Below, in pieces: positions 13,931-24,822 of a DNA stretch of 64,000 bases; within the stretch, counting starts at the first letter, position 1; every line of letters starts with the position of its first letter. Position numbers and translations under genes: made by a program. This DNA comes from Blepharisma stoltei. Its lineage: Eukaryota > Ciliophora > Heterotrichea > Heterotrichida > Blepharismidae. The stretch is from NCBI GenBank assembly GCA_914767885.1, contig CAJZBQ010000011.1:496001-560000 (forward strand). The letters run 5' to 3'. The notes under the pieces are model-generated. The model had not been told where the DNA came from. It made no database searches and saw only the letters and a program-made list of their open reading frames with translations.

Positions 13931-14215
13931 ATGTAATGATAATATAGGTCAGCTGGGCAAAAAATTCAGTTCCGTATTGTAAATGCAGCTGATCCGAAAG
14001 GGGCTTTTAGGCTGATTTCAGTACCAGAGCAAGCACCTTTTACAGCAGTTGTTAAATTTGCGGCAGACGAATTTCGAGTTCAATCATCCACGTCAGCATT
14101 GATAACAAATCACGGAGTGGGTATCAACCCAAACCAAACAGCTGGAAGTATTTTCTTGAAATATGGGACTGAATTGAAACTTATTCCTCGAGATAGAGTA
14201 GGAGCTGATATCTAA
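13931..14215 (+). CDS. UFM1: Ubiquitin-fold modifier 1 (UFM1)
   Basis: Ubiquitin-like modifier of the UFMylation pathway, acting mainly at ER-bound ribosomes. The frame [39 protein letters not shown] and LIPRDRVG is unmistakable. No ATG precedes it in frame, but a 15-nt intron (13933-13947, GTAATGATAATATAG) splits the start codon as AT|G, giving [12 protein letters not shown]. Coding is then 13931-13932 joined to 13948-14215, 89 residues. The mature C-terminal Gly is followed by ADI, a three-residue propeptide, against two residues (SC) in human. No insert interrupts it. Confidence 0.92.
13933..13947 (+). other. 15-nt intron splitting the UFM1 start codon
   Basis: AT|GTAATGATAATATAG|G. Without splicing, ATG is followed at once by TAA. 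With it, ATG TCA GCT opens the UFM1 frame. Confidence 0.8.
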
Positions 14216-14844
14216 GGCTTGAAGAATTATTCATCAGCATAAATAAGTATTCAATTTTTAATAAACACACAATTTATTTAATCCCCCTAGCAATAGGCCA
14301 ATTTTTGCTTATTCGTGGAAAACAAGCTTCAAATATTATCGAAATTTGCTTATTATTGGGTGTAGTTAATTGCATTTTTGGCATTTTATATCTGAAACCC
14401 TTTAATAAAATGTAAATTTCGATCTCCCATAAAAATTTACTATGTCAAAATTTTGTGTTAAAACCCCCAAATAAGCAAGAGTTTGCTTATTATTGGGTAA
14501 GTCAGTTATTTATCGAAAGAATGGTTATTTTAATTAGTAAAGCTGCGAAATTGGCCAATAAACATTCTAACTACTATTAAATTCTCACTTTAAGTATCCT
14601 TCTCCTTTTATCTCTTATTATTACATCTGTTAATTATTCATGTAATATTTTCTAGTAAATCATCATTTATATTACATTATACAAAATTCATATATTACTA
14701 TCCTCATGCTTTATTTTTTTATAATCAATCCCGATATCATTCATACTTCTTCCTTCCCTCTCATTTTTCTAAATTTCTCATTTCTGCTGATTCTGTTCTA
14801 TCAACTGTAAATTACCATCCTATTGGCATTAATTAATTTTAAAA
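14216..14844. repeat. Intergenic spacer with dispersed TTTGCTTATT motifs
   Basis: No gene is seen. The motif TTTGCTTATT(AT/CG)TGGG occurs three times (about 14312, 14345, 14470), with a partly inverted AATAAGC. CCCCC-starting segments near 14280 and 14463 could be old MITE ends. Downstream is pyrimidine-rich up to the E2 start. Confidence 0.4.
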
Positions 14845-16345
14845 ATGGAATCGGGCATCATCCAATCTTCATTGCAAGAAAACCTCAATAAATCGTCAAA
14901 AAACTCGCAAGCTGTTTCTGATAACCAAGAATCAGCTGCAGACTCCAACATTTTTGTGGAAAAACTAAAGCTGAAGCAATGTAGTTTTATTGACAACCTT
15001 AAACTCGCATCCACGTACCTCCAAAATGTAGACGAAGCGCCTCCACGTCTCGCTGAAAGACTCAGCAAAGAAATCAAAGTCCTTTCTAGAGGTCTATATA
15101 TATTGAAATGGAGACACGTTTCGGCCTGTCCTCTTGGCGTAATGGTCCAGACTTTATGGTCAAAGAAGTGAAACGGATTTCGAGCTTAGAATCAATCCAG
15201 CCTCAGCAGAAGTGTATTCAGGTAGTTTTTGGCTGCTTTCCTGAGGTTGGAAACGGAGGTGTCCAATGTCCTCTGACCCTTGGTCATTCTTCTGTTTTGG
15301 CCTAGGCCACAGTGAACAGTCTTATTCCTGTAGCTGCCGAAGTAAGACACTCTAGAAACCCGACAGAATCCAAAAGTTAATTCTTAAATCAAGTTGCTCC
15401 AATCATCTGTCGACGGGCTACAGAAATCCATAAGCTGCCCACTCAAGACTGAAGCCTCAATACATACTGTGTCGGCTACAACTAGACCTACTGGGCAGTT
15501 GCGCAAAGCGGATGAACCTCCCATCCAGGAAGTCTTCGGTGACTGTGTTACCAATTAGCTAACACCTGTCTTTATTAGCCTAACCATTTCTTTCCAGAGG
15601 GCTCCCGCTTGATAAATCCTGTTCAATTTTTATTGGTATTGACTCAAACCAAATGCGATACATGTCTGGAGTTATTGCAGGGTCAGAAGGAACTCCCTAT
15701 GCTCATGGGCTTTTTTTCTTTGACATCTTTTGTGGGCCAGATTTTCCTCGTTCGCCACCTCAGGTCACTTTAAAAACAACAGGAAATGGTGAAGCTTATT
15801 TTGGGCCAAATCTTTATAGTAATGGCTATGTATGTTTATCAATAATAAACACATGGTCAGGAGATGAATCAGAAAGATGGAATTCTAATAAAAATATTCT
15901 CCAAGTGCTCTTGTCAATCCAAGCCCTTGTAATGGACAATAATATTATTCAAAAGGAGCCAGGGCTTTATTATTTAGATGTAAACTGTCCTGATAGTGTA
16001 ATCTTTCAAAATGCTGTAAAATACTTGAATATTAAGTATGCGATGATCAAAAATATGAGAACACCGCCAGCTGGATTTGAGGAACTGGTTCATGATTATT
16101 TCCAATTAAAAAGAGAATTTATTTTGATGGAAATAAATCAGTGGCTGGATAAGGCAAAAAATGAAAGTCATCATTTTTCGCAGCAGTCAATTGCACAGAG
16201 CTATAACCCGGGGCTTTGTCAGAGAATGCATAATGAAGGGTTTTTTAAGGTGCTGTCTGAAATTGGAAGAGAGCTGGAAACCGAATTTGATGCAAGATAT
16301 GGACCGTGCGAAATCAAATTAAAATTATATAATAGGGATAAATAG
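14845..16345 (+). CDS. E2 ubiquitin-conjugating enzyme, BIRC6/UBE2O type
   Basis: Large E2 (330 residues after joining). The UBC fold has TPYAHGLFFFDIF, FPRSPPQVTLKTTG, FGPNLYSNGYVCLSIINTWSG (catalytic Cys in YVCLS) and a long C-terminal extension, as in BIRC6 and UBE2O. Coding is 14845-15092 joined to 15601-16345. The 508-bp insert between carries several stops. A degenerate target duplication (CTTTCTAGAGGTCT and CTTTCCAGAGGGCT) flanks it, and joining at AGAGG gives LSR-GLPLDKS, matching the family SLPL strand. Stop TAG. TA-bounded alternatives either leave TAA or delete the conserved strand. Confidence 0.9.
15093..15600 (+). mobile_element. SINE-like retroposon copy B, inside the E2 gene
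   Basis: GC-rich 508-bp insert in an AT-rich gene, flanked by an imperfect 14-bp duplication. No ORF of its own with family signature. The nearest right-hand TA sits inside a TAA codon of the E2 frame, so TA-based removal cannot restore the protein. Confidence 0.7.
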
Positions 16346-16566
16346 ATAAATTTATTAAAAAATGAGAGAAAAAATAAATAGCCAATTTAGTAAATTGAAT
16401 ATTATGATGGCATTTAAAACTGTAATATATTTTTCATGGCTAACTAGGAAAAAAACGCTGGATTTTATAATTATTAAATGCTTAATAAACTGTAAAAATA
16501 AATCCTGCCATTTGATATTAGATTAATTTCATTAAATTTCTTTTCATTCGAAAACAAGCGCACTAG

Positions 16567-17163
16567 CTATTCCTTTGGCTTCTTTACTGATAAAGCAGTT
16601 AAAGCATGAAGGACTGTCCTTGATATTGATTTTGTCTTGTATTTACAGAATTTATGAGCTAAGTCACTATTTCTATGCACCATACTAAAGCACTCTACAC
16701 AGTATCGTTTAGTAGGGCACCCGGTGCACCATCCTGCTGCCTTTTTCGAGCAATTAGCGCATTTGAAGTTATCTAGAAGCGCATAGACTTTATCCATTGA
16801 GTTCGAAGAAGATTGAGTGCTGTTTCCGCTGTTTAAGTCCATAACTTCCTTTTGTTCTTCTTTTATTTCAACCGGGCTATCTTCAATTGATAGTAAAGGC
16901 TTATCATTTTTAGATAGTTCCTGTGGAGAAATTTCATGTATTGTAATATATTTTGCTAGTTTATTTTCATCTGTTTCTGCAACTGCTTGCAAGGCATGCC
17001 CTGATAGTTTTGGTGACAAAATGTCAATTGTTTCTTCTTCTCGTACTTTGCACGGCGAATATGAGTTAATTTCGGTAGTATCTGAGCGGCTATAATCAGG
17101 ACTAATGTTCGGTCGCCCTCTTGCGCAGCAAGACGGAAAGAATTTATCGATCCAACTTTCCAT
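16567..17163 (-). CDS. Protein with B-box-like zinc finger
   Basis: 198 residues, ATG at 17163, stop TAG. The N-terminus MESWIDKFFPSCCARG could be amphipathic/acylated. The middle is acidic and low-complexity (IKEEQKEV, STQSSSNS). A Cys/His cluster at about 133-175 (CANCSKKAAGWCTGC, RY CVEC, H...H) is B-box-like. No catalytic domain. Uninterrupted. Function unknown. Confidence 0.75.
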   Translation of the reverse strand: MESWIDKFFPSCCARGRPNISPDYSRSDTTEINSYSPCKVREEETIDILSPKLSGHALQAVAETDENKLAKYITIHEISPQELSKNDKPLLSIEDSPVEIKEEQKEVMDLNSGNSTQSSSNSMDKVYALLDNFKCANCSKKAAGWCTGCPTKRYCVECFSMVHRNSDLAHKFCKYKTKSISRTVLHALTALSVKKPKE

Positions 17164-17547
17164 ATTGCATATCTCTATTCTTTGTTTTTGTAATGAAATT
17201 TGATAATTAATACTTTTATTAATAAAAACTCTATGCCTTTCTACTAAAATAATCTAAATTCATTATTGCTTATTTCACTTAATTTGCATAAATTGCCAAA
17301 TATTATCAATCTATAGTATTTTATATCTATTATAAGAATATAACATTTCTACAGGGCTGCTATAATTTTTAAAAGAATACAAGATATTTATGAGAATTTC
17401 TACATTTAAGCACTATTATCTTATAATTTGTTTACTATTAGCTATATAACGTAAATTCATGATCCAATCAAAATCACTTCTAAGGATTAATTATTTAATC
17501 TAAAATTTTTTAGATGGTTTAATAATTTTTAAGCTTAATCCAACCAT
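17164..17547. other. AT-rich intergenic spacer
   Basis: Between two minus-strand genes (16567-17163 and 17548-17946). No ORF, RNA gene or clear repeat is seen in it. Confidence 0.5.
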
Positions 17548-17946
17548 CTATAATGCTAATTGCTTAGACATTGGATTCTCAAAGGCAGCATTCAGCTTGC
17601 TCATAATGATCCTGTCTTTGCGCTTGGTGAAATCTTGATTATGGAAATATCTGACAAAAAAGAAAGGTCCAAGCCCAAGAGCAACTCTAATATTAGTTCT
17701 CGCAAATCCTGAAAAAGCTTTCCATCCTGCTATCTTTGATACAAGCCACTGCAAAGTCCCAAAAGTTCCTAGAGTTCCCAATTCTATATATAGCCAGGTA
17801 TTCTCTCTCTGCGAGAACTTATAGTATTCTTCCATTGTCATATAGTCTTGCATGGGAGCGATTTTATAAGCAGTATAATCAAGATGCCCATTGTTAAATC
17901 TGAATTCTTGAAGCCTGTTTGACCTAGGGTCGTAGTTTGAGGCCAT
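17548..17946 (-). CDS. Small conserved-looking protein with one or two membrane segments
   Basis: 132 residues, ATG at 17946. A hydrophobic stretch (WLYIELGTLGTFGTLQWLVSKIAGW, about 52-75) and a second (VALGLGPFFFVRYF, about 88-101) suggest a small membrane protein; the basic C-terminal part (FTKRKDRIIMSK) would face one side. I do not recognise a family. A mitochondrial inner-membrane accessory subunit is possible but is only a guess. Confidence 0.6.
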   Translation of the reverse strand: MASNYDPRSNRLQEFRFNNGHLDYTAYKIAPMQDYMTMEEYYKFSQRENTWLYIELGTLGTFGTLQWLVSKIAGWKAFSGFARTNIRVALGLGPFFFVRYFHNQDFTKRKDRIIMSKLNAAFENPMSKQLAL

Positions 17947-18137
17947 ATTTATAATTCAGCTTTCTCGTCTTTTTAAAATTTGATTTTTATCAATGAAATG
18001 TATTTTCTAAAGAGATTTTTTATAAAATTATAATTGATAAAATATTTTTTCTTAAAAAACTGTAGTTTAATCTAAATGGCAAGAGGTATTTAATTAATAT
18101 AGAATAATTTTTTTATTATGAAAATTCACTTTTATTA

Positions 18138-20266
18138 CTAAAGCTTAAGGACTATTTTATTGAATAAATCATGTGCTGGGACTTTTGCACGAAGTTTCAT
18201 ACATAGAAGATAAACCCCTGACAATTTCCTATGAAGTGTGTACGTCTCAGGAGGTGGAGGGCATTTTCTATGCTGCATCATTGTAGGCATTTGCTTATAA
18301 ACTTGTGGGGTTATCCCTTGATTTCCAAAATCATAAAGCCCAGGTGTAGAAAAAGGCTCTCCAACAGCAAAGCAGGCATTAACATGAGCATCATATAGTT
18401 CCGCAGCCTCATCATTTTTGAAATACCCAATCTCATTTGACCAATGCAAAACTCCTTCCCTGTCTTTTTTGACCCCAGAAACGACAACATGCTTATATTT
18501 CTCCACAAATTGGTCAGAATAAGTCCTTGTGGCTCCAAAGTCAAGTAAGTCTAATTCATCATCTACAGGGTCTTAAACTTAAACTTATAGGTAGGCGTCT
18601 GCCATATCGGTTACGCAGTCACCAAGGACTCTCCCGTACGGGCAGTTTCATCCGCTTTGCGCCGTCTTCAGCTTCGCCTTGCTCGAATTGGGGCAATGAT
18701 TCGCTGGGCAAGTGTTCAGCTCTGACACTACCTTTCTTCTTCTTCAGCGCCTGATGCCATGGCACTTCTGAAGTGAGACTCTGCTTGGACGTCTCCTCCT
18801 CCCTTTTCGGCCCAGTGTTGAGTGGGCGGACTATGGACTTCTGCGGCTGCTGCATGTGTAACAAGGTTGGCCATACAAAAATCCCAAAAAATGGAATTTC
18901 TGTTCGACCTTTCGGCAAAAAGGAAAATCTGAATCCCGGGACGTAACGCCCGGTTTCACGCTAGGCAGTTGCCCGATTGGTCTGGGGATTACCTGCAGAC
19001 TTTGCTGGGCTTGCCCTTTCCAAATCCAAACCCTCCTTTCCCTTGAGGTAAAACCCAATCTTGAAATTAGACTAAGGGCTAGGCTCTGTGCATTACCAGA
19101 ATTGCTTACCTAGCATTGCCGTCCATTTCTGGATTGGTAAAACCTTGCCGGATATAAATAAAATATAAGTCGAGTATGCATGGCCGGAGGCCATGCCCAG
19201 ACGAAGACGCCATATTTTATTTATCATCATCTTCAGGGTCATATTGGAAATTTGCAGGGTTAGGGTCAGTTTGCATGTATTTCCAATCGAAAATTTCCCT
19301 GAGTGTGACTTCCATAATTCTTGTCCCAATGGAGTCTCTTCTTTTTTGGCTGGCTTGTCGTGAGAAATCTTCAAATACAAGGCTGTCTACGTATTCTGAC
19401 ACAAGAATGTGCTTTGTGGAGACTTCTTCGAAAACGTCAGGTACATAGACCCCTTTTATATTCTTAGTCAGTCCTTTAAACTTTAGCTGGTGTTCAGCTT
19501 CCAATGAATAATTGCACTCATTAATTAAGTCTTCTCGTGTGTGGTCTACTAATGCGTCAAAATACAATCCTTTTGGAAGAATATTTGTCCATGTAAAGAG
19601 CATGTGTAAGTTATTTAAGTCACTGTTGATGCTGGTATCAACTCCTGGATACTGTACTTTTATAGCTACTTTTTTACCTTTATAAACCCCTGTGTGAACC
19701 TGTCCAATAGAGGCAGCTGCGAACGGTTCCATATTAAACTCGTCAAATTTCGATCTCCAGTTTTCCCCAATTTCCTTATTTAATACACGTTCTAGCTGTG
19801 CTGACGGCATAATATAAGCTTCTCTGCGGGTTCTTTCCATAGCTCTAAGAAGAGTAGGAGGCAGTTTTTGTGTGTCTTGGAAGCTAACAAATTGCCCTAA
19901 TTTTAAAGCAGCCCCTCTCATTTTTAACATCCCTTCAGTCAAAATCTCAATGTTTTTTTCTGAAAGGGCATGCTGCTTCAGTGACCCAGAAAAGCCAGAT
20001 TTATACGCCTGGGATATCGTCCCTCCTATCAGCGAGCCTCCTAGTTTGGCAAAATTAAAAGCTCGTGAAATACTGGATGCTGGCACAGCTCTTTCAATCC
20101 CTTTAAAAATCGGTCTATCTGATTTCATGATCTCTAGCTCTTCTGTGTCAGCCTCTTCTTGCTTTGGGGCGAATTCATGGAGTGTGTAGCGTGTATTGAA
20201 GCCAATTGGCAGGAAATGACGAAGAGTGTAAATTTTTCGAGTAAGTACGGCGTTACGACTAAGCAT
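18138..20266 (-). CDS. COQ8: COQ8/ADCK (UbiB-type) atypical kinase
   Basis: Mitochondrial ATPase/kinase-like protein needed for coenzyme Q synthesis. It has the family KxGQ motif (ALKLGQFVSFQD), the Ala-rich loop (AAASIGQVH), VKVQYPGV-type Lys, DPNPANF and, beyond the insert, LLDFGATR and the C-terminal RHRKCPPPPETYTLHRK. Coding is 20266-19241 joined to 18572-18138, 486 residues, in frame when the two copies of GACCCTGWAGATGATGA are collapsed to one; spacing between FQYDP and LLDFGATR then equals that of human ADCK3. The N-terminus is basic, compatible with mitochondrial import. Confidence 0.93.
18573..19223 (-). mobile_element. SINE-like retroposon copy C, inside COQ8
   Basis: 651-bp GC-rich insert with 17-bp duplications (18556-18572 and 19224-19240, one mismatch). 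Tail CTTAAACTTAAACTTA at the plus-left end; conserved GACGCCATATTTTATTT at the right. Shares with copies E and H the block near GTTTCACGCTAGGCAGTTGC. Every TA-based joint leaves TAA because the tail reads TAA GTT TAA in the gene frame. Confidence 0.85.
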
Positions 20267-20297
20267 CCAAAGATATAATTTTAATTAATGGTATGTA

Positions 20298-22113
20298 TTA
20301 AAGTTTAAAAGCTTCACGGGATTTTATAAAACCTTGCAAGGCAGAAGTGACGCTTGTAGGGGGAACTGGTTGCTTGGGCTCAGATTTTTTAGATTTCTTA
20401 GGATTAGGAGGAAGCTTAGATGCTGAGTTATCTTTGGATGGGGACGAAAAAATACCGTGAGAAGGGTAGGAACATTTGTTGCTGGGGCTTCTATATTGTT
20501 CGTAGCTTTTGGAGATACTTTCTATGTAGTCGAAACCGTTTTCTTGATGCTCATCACTGTCTTCAGCAAATTCAACAACTTTTCGCTGGGGTTTTTCAAT
20601 TGGAATAGGAGGGTCTTTTATGACCTGGTCGATAAATCTATATTCTTCATATTTCGCTGAGGATTTTTGAGTAGATTCTTTAGAGTTCGGGACACTTTGC
20701 CCTGAGATTTGACTGATTTTATCATTTACTGTATTTTCTATATAATTCTTAAGCCTCATCTCAATATCTGTCAAATTATCTTGCAGCTGAGAAGTCACAT
20801 AATGTTTATTGGCCAAAATCCTATTGTTTATTTCTTTAGTTATCATGGAATTGCTCACTTTTTTCATTTTCCCTTGAATTTCTATATACTGCTGCTCAGC
20901 ATATCTCATCACTTGTCTTTTTACATCAAAAGCTAAGTCTTCTTGTTGATAATTTTCCCTTACTCGTCTTTTTACATCATAAGCTGAGTCTTCTTTTTGA
21001 TAATTTTCCCTTATCAATTTTCCAGCACTGCTTGATCTATTAATCTTTTTTTCTGGAAAATTTTCAATTTTATGCTCAGAGCTATAAGACTCATTTATTC
21101 TTCTTTCATTAGCTCTTGATAGCCTCTCTACATTATCTACTGTATTTTCTTTCAGTTTTATAAATAATTCTTTTGAAGCTCTTGCTAGCAGATTTTCGGC
21201 TTCTTTTTCTAGGTCAAATTGGGTGTTTCTTAGCTGATCATTTAAAATTTCTCCTAATTTTTGGAATCATTCTTCGTCAAGCTGGGCTTCAAATTTATGG
21301 CTAGAGGACTTCATGTAAGCTTCCATCCCTTCTTTTATTTTTCTTCTGTTATCTGGCCTAACTGAATCTGAACGAATGCTTATATCTGCTTTTGACATCG
21401 TCGGTGTCGAGTACCTTGAAACTGATTTTAATGATGATTCCGATTTAACAGAAATCAATGAGCTGCTATTTCTCCTTGCCAAATTTGTATAAGCTGGCTT
21501 AGGCACATTAATTGCTTCTTCTTTGCTTTTTCAGCTTACCTGTGGTGCTGAGCTCTCTGTCGAATTTCTCGTCATTGGAGACTGGCTTCTTTCCTTTTTC
21601 CTCCTCAAGCTTGCAGTCTTCTGCAGCAGTGTGATCATCTCAATGTTTTTCGCTCTATCAATGGCTTTTTTCCCAAACTAAATATTCCTTACACAGTCCT
21701 TATGCTCAATATCACAGCCAGCGTTTAATAAAAGTTGGACTATATTCGTGTAGTTATGATATACACTTATCGTCAAAGGTGTCCAACCTCTGTGGTCTGG
21801 CAAATCAATCTTCACTTTCTTTTCCAAAAGTAGCTTTACTATATTTTCTCTATTATGCCAGCAAGCAAGAAATAAGATACTTTGCCCGGCCTACTGAAGT
21901 AAAGTTTACATCATTGATGGCGTTGATATCGGTACCTTGGTTAATTAGTTCTCTGGCGGCTTCAAAATGCCCTTCTTTAACTGCCAAGGCAAGTGGGGTG
22001 TAGCCTGCTGAGTTTTTTTCGCTGAGACTTTTGGGATTGGCAAGGGTCTTGATTCTGTCGAGGTTTCCTTGTTCACTTACTATCATAAGTTCAGTTTGGG
22101 CTCTTTTTGACAT
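20298..22113 (-). CDS. Ankyrin-repeat and coiled-coil protein
   Basis: 593 residues after two introns. N-terminal ankyrin repeats (GYTPLALAVKEGHFEAAREL, RGWTPLTISVYHNYTNIV) are followed by a long Ser/Lys-rich and coiled-coil region. Intron 21678-21692 (GTAAGGAATATTTAG, 15 nt) joins IEHKDC to FGKKAIDR. Intron 21891-21909 (19 nt) joins INAIND to AGQSILFLACWHNRENIV; a 16-nt alternative would leave TAG. TGA reads as Trp several times (ACW, LDEE-W). Coding ends TAA at 20298. Function unknown; likely a scaffold. Starts 21 bp after the stop of the next ankyrin gene. Confidence 0.8.
21678..21692 (-). other. 15-nt intron in ankyrin gene
   Basis: GTAAGGAATATTTAG on the minus strand; it holds an in-frame TAG, and its removal fuses the ankyrin region to the coiled-coil region. 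Confidence 0.85.
21891..21909 (-). other. 19-nt intron in ankyrin gene
   Basis: GTAAAC...CAGTAG on the minus strand. Only the 19-nt form restores the ankyrin consensus, since using the inner AG leaves a TAG codon. Confidence 0.65.
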
Positions 22114-22134
22114 TTATTAGGATTTAAAATAAAT

Positions 22135-23421
22135 TTACATTATTAAGCATCTTTGGCAGGAAGCTGTATTGGTAGTTTTTTCCATTATAAGGGATTCTCG
22201 CTTTTCCTTGAGGGTAGTTTCTTCTTGGAGTTTGGAAAGGATACGATTTCTGTGGCCGAGCTTTATGACACCGATATCTACAAGCAATTGGTCTGTGATT
22301 GGGTATCTTGAATGCATTAGGCTTAAAATCGTATTATAGTCATCAAAACCTGATTCTATAAAAATGTCTTTAAGCTCTGAGAGCTTCATGCTTTCTAACC
22401 ATTCTGATACTGATATTTTAGGCTGAGTCTCAGAAGAGTTCTTTATTGTCTTTGCAGAAGCTGGGCTATAAGGCATTATTCCTGCCTCTTCCTCCATTTT
22501 CATAAGAAACTTATTGATAAGCCCTGCCTTCTTGATGCCAATTCTGCTTAAGTCTTCTTTTTTAATAGGAATAGAGCTATGCATCTGCTCAATAATATTG
22601 TTTAAGTCTTCAAACCCATTCTCACACAAGACATCATATATTTCTAGTAGCCCATTTTTTTCTAGCCAATTATATAATGGAGTTATTTCTGCCTTTTTCT
22701 TAATGACACTAATTTCTGACTCTGGCTCAAAATTTTCAGTCCTATTCAAATTTATAGGTTTTTCTGTAACTATTGGGTGACTGGATTCTCTCAGCATTTC
22801 TTCTTGAAGGAATTTCATATAGTCTTGGACTTCTTTATTGGCTAGTTCAAATGGAGATTTGCCATGTAGGTCTTTTAAGTCCAAATCCCCTCCTGCTTTT
22901 ACCATCAAGCTTATACTTTCCATGTGTCCACAGTCAGCCGCATAATGGAGTGGGGTTCTCCCAAACATATGGTTAGGGATGTTTGGGTCTGCTTTGTTAT
23001 TTAGCAATATTGAAACCATCTTGCTATCACCTCTATATGCAGCATGATGCAAAGAAGTATCGCCATCATTCTGCTGGAGATTTGCATTCGCCCCGTATTT
23101 TAAGAGAATTTCAGCAAGAGCATATTGAGAATTATCAGCTGCTTGGTGAAGAGGAGCTTCTCCTAGGTTGTTAATAATATTTGGATCTGCTTTGTGCTTG
23201 AGTAAATATTCTGCACCTTTTAGATGTCCACATATAACTGTCCTGTATAGAGGAGTCCAGCCTAAAGCTTCATCTTTTTCATTAAGTTTATCTGGGTGCA
23301 ATTTAAAGGCTCGCTTTATAGCATCCAGATCGCCAAGTCGGCAGGCTTTTTGTAAGTCTATTTCATCTATAGAAGCTTTAGGAGCTCGAGGAGAGATAGC
23401 AGCGATATTATATTGAATCAT
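22135..23421 (-). CDS. Ankyrin-repeat protein with two SAM domains
   Basis: 428 residues, uninterrupted. Five or six ankyrin repeats (about 25-205: GWTPLYRTVICGHLKGAEYLL, APLHQAADNSQYALAEILL, TSLHHAAYRGDSKMVSILL, TPLHYAADCGHMESISLMV). Two SAM-like domains follow: about 245-310 (WLEKNGLLEIYDVLCENGFEDLNNI) and about 335-400 (WLESMKLSELKDIFIESGFDDYNTI). The C-terminal CQRCLIM is not a strict CaaX but has Cys-rich character. Likely a protein-interaction scaffold. It sits directly upstream of the other ankyrin gene, which suggests a tandem duplication or co-regulation. Confidence 0.88.
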   Translation of the reverse strand: MIQYNIAAISPRAPKASIDEIDLQKACRLGDLDAIKRAFKLHPDKLNEKDEALGWTPLYRTVICGHLKGAEYLLKHKADPNIINNLGEAPLHQAADNSQYALAEILLKYGANANLQQNDGDTSLHHAAYRGDSKMVSILLNNKADPNIPNHMFGRTPLHYAADCGHMESISLMVKAGGDLDLKDLHGKSPFELANKEVQDYMKFLQEEMLRESSHPIVTEKPINLNRTENFEPESEISVIKKKAEITPLYNWLEKNGLLEIYDVLCENGFEDLNNIIEQMHSSIPIKKEDLSRIGIKKAGLINKFLMKMEEEAGIMPYSPASAKTIKNSSETQPKISVSEWLESMKLSELKDIFIESGFDDYNTILSLMHSRYPITDQLLVDIGVIKLGHRNRILSKLQEETTLKEKRESLIMEKTTNTASCQRCLIM

Positions 23422-23612
23422 GATGCAAATTATTATCTTCTCATATTTACCATTTAGAAATTTCGAATTTTTACAATAAAGACACCTGATAAATAACTGA
23501 AATTAAAAATTTATAAGATTAGCCTTATAATTTATTTATGTCAATTTATATTTTAAAATAAATACATAAATTGTCCAAATTCAAAGATAATTATTTTAAA
23601 ATTAAATAGAAA

Positions 23613-24518
23613 ATGACTTACAATAGAAGAGAAATAGGCATAGGTGGGAGCATATGAGCTACAGGAATTATGCTTACCCTCTCTTCCCTGCTCATTTTAA
23701 GCCAGCTTACTCAACAAATTCAAAAGATGAAATATAAAAAAGCTCAACTGAGATTATGCTTTATGATTCTTGCCCCTGTTTTAATAGGGTGGCCATCATG
23801 AGTTGTATTAATCCTTGGGCCTGATGCAGGAATTCTTGAATATGTAGGTGATTTATTTAAAGGAGTTATTTTATTTATATTCGTTGACTACTCAATAATA
23901 CTTATCGGCTGAGAAAAAAATGAGGCAGATTCCGAATTCAGCCAAGCAAGAGCTGAAGGATGTTTTATTCGTCTTGAAAATGTGAAACAAATCTGTGAAT
24001 GTATGGGGTCAACTAAAATAAAAAATCAAGAAGACGTCTCGTGGTTTCTCAATAAAGTGAGAATTGCGGCATTGCAAACTTGTATTGTGTTTTTTTGCTT
24101 ACTTGTGGTTTCTGTTATTTTAAAGCTGATTTCTGGGGATTATCTTAAGTATGGGGATATGGATCCGACATATGGCTATTTCTGAATCAATATGTTTAAA
24201 ATTCTATCTGCAACAGTGGCACTTTATCAGCTGTTTACTTATTTGAAAAATATTTCACAAATCCCTGAAATGAAATTATTACAAATTAGATCAAAATCAT
24301 ATATGATTTTATTGACCTTGGCGTTGACTCTCTATCAATCTGCTATAATTGGAGGCTTATCACGCTGGTCAAGTATATCTGATGAGGCCAATTACTCAAG
24401 AGAAAATATAACCAGTTACACCTCTAACTTGCTAATTTGTGTAGAAATGATAGTTTTAGCCCTCGTTCAAGGAACAATTTTCACTGCAGAGGACTATAGT
24501 CTTGATCTTCATAAATAA
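23613..24518 (+). CDS. TMEM184/OST-alpha-like seven-pass membrane protein
   Basis: 301 residues from ATG 23613. Three TGA codons read as Trp (GSI-W-ATG, WPS-W-VVL, LIG-W-EKN, YF-W-IN). Seven hydrophobic segments, with the family pattern of a short charged stretch after FIFVDYSIILIGWEKNE, and a later pair matching TMEM184: NMFKILSATVALYQLF then SKSYMILLTLALTLYQ. C-terminal acidic short tail. Family members transport organic solutes or act at endomembranes; substrate unknown. Uninterrupted. Confidence 0.7.
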
Positions 24519-24822
24519 ATTTCAAATATGGAATAATGGGCATAAATGAGGCATTTTCATCAGTAGAAAAATCTTCCTCTCTTTAGCAAATTATTATTAA
24601 TTTTAATCACTTTAAGGCAATCCTAAAGAATTTCTTAGTTAAGCCGTTTACAGAAAAAAATATGCGTTTAACGATCTATTGATTTAAAACACATATATTT
24701 ATCTAAGGAAATCTTAAAAGAAATCTAGGATTTAGCAACGTTAAAATTTTTTTATAGAAGAAGTTTTGAAATATTAATAGAAACAGATGAAAAAATAATA
24801 TAAACTCTCATTTATAAATCAA

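Noticed and set aside
21894-21909. 16-nt intron in the ankyrin gene.
   Set aside because: It leaves TAG in frame; the 19-nt form fits the ankyrin consensus.
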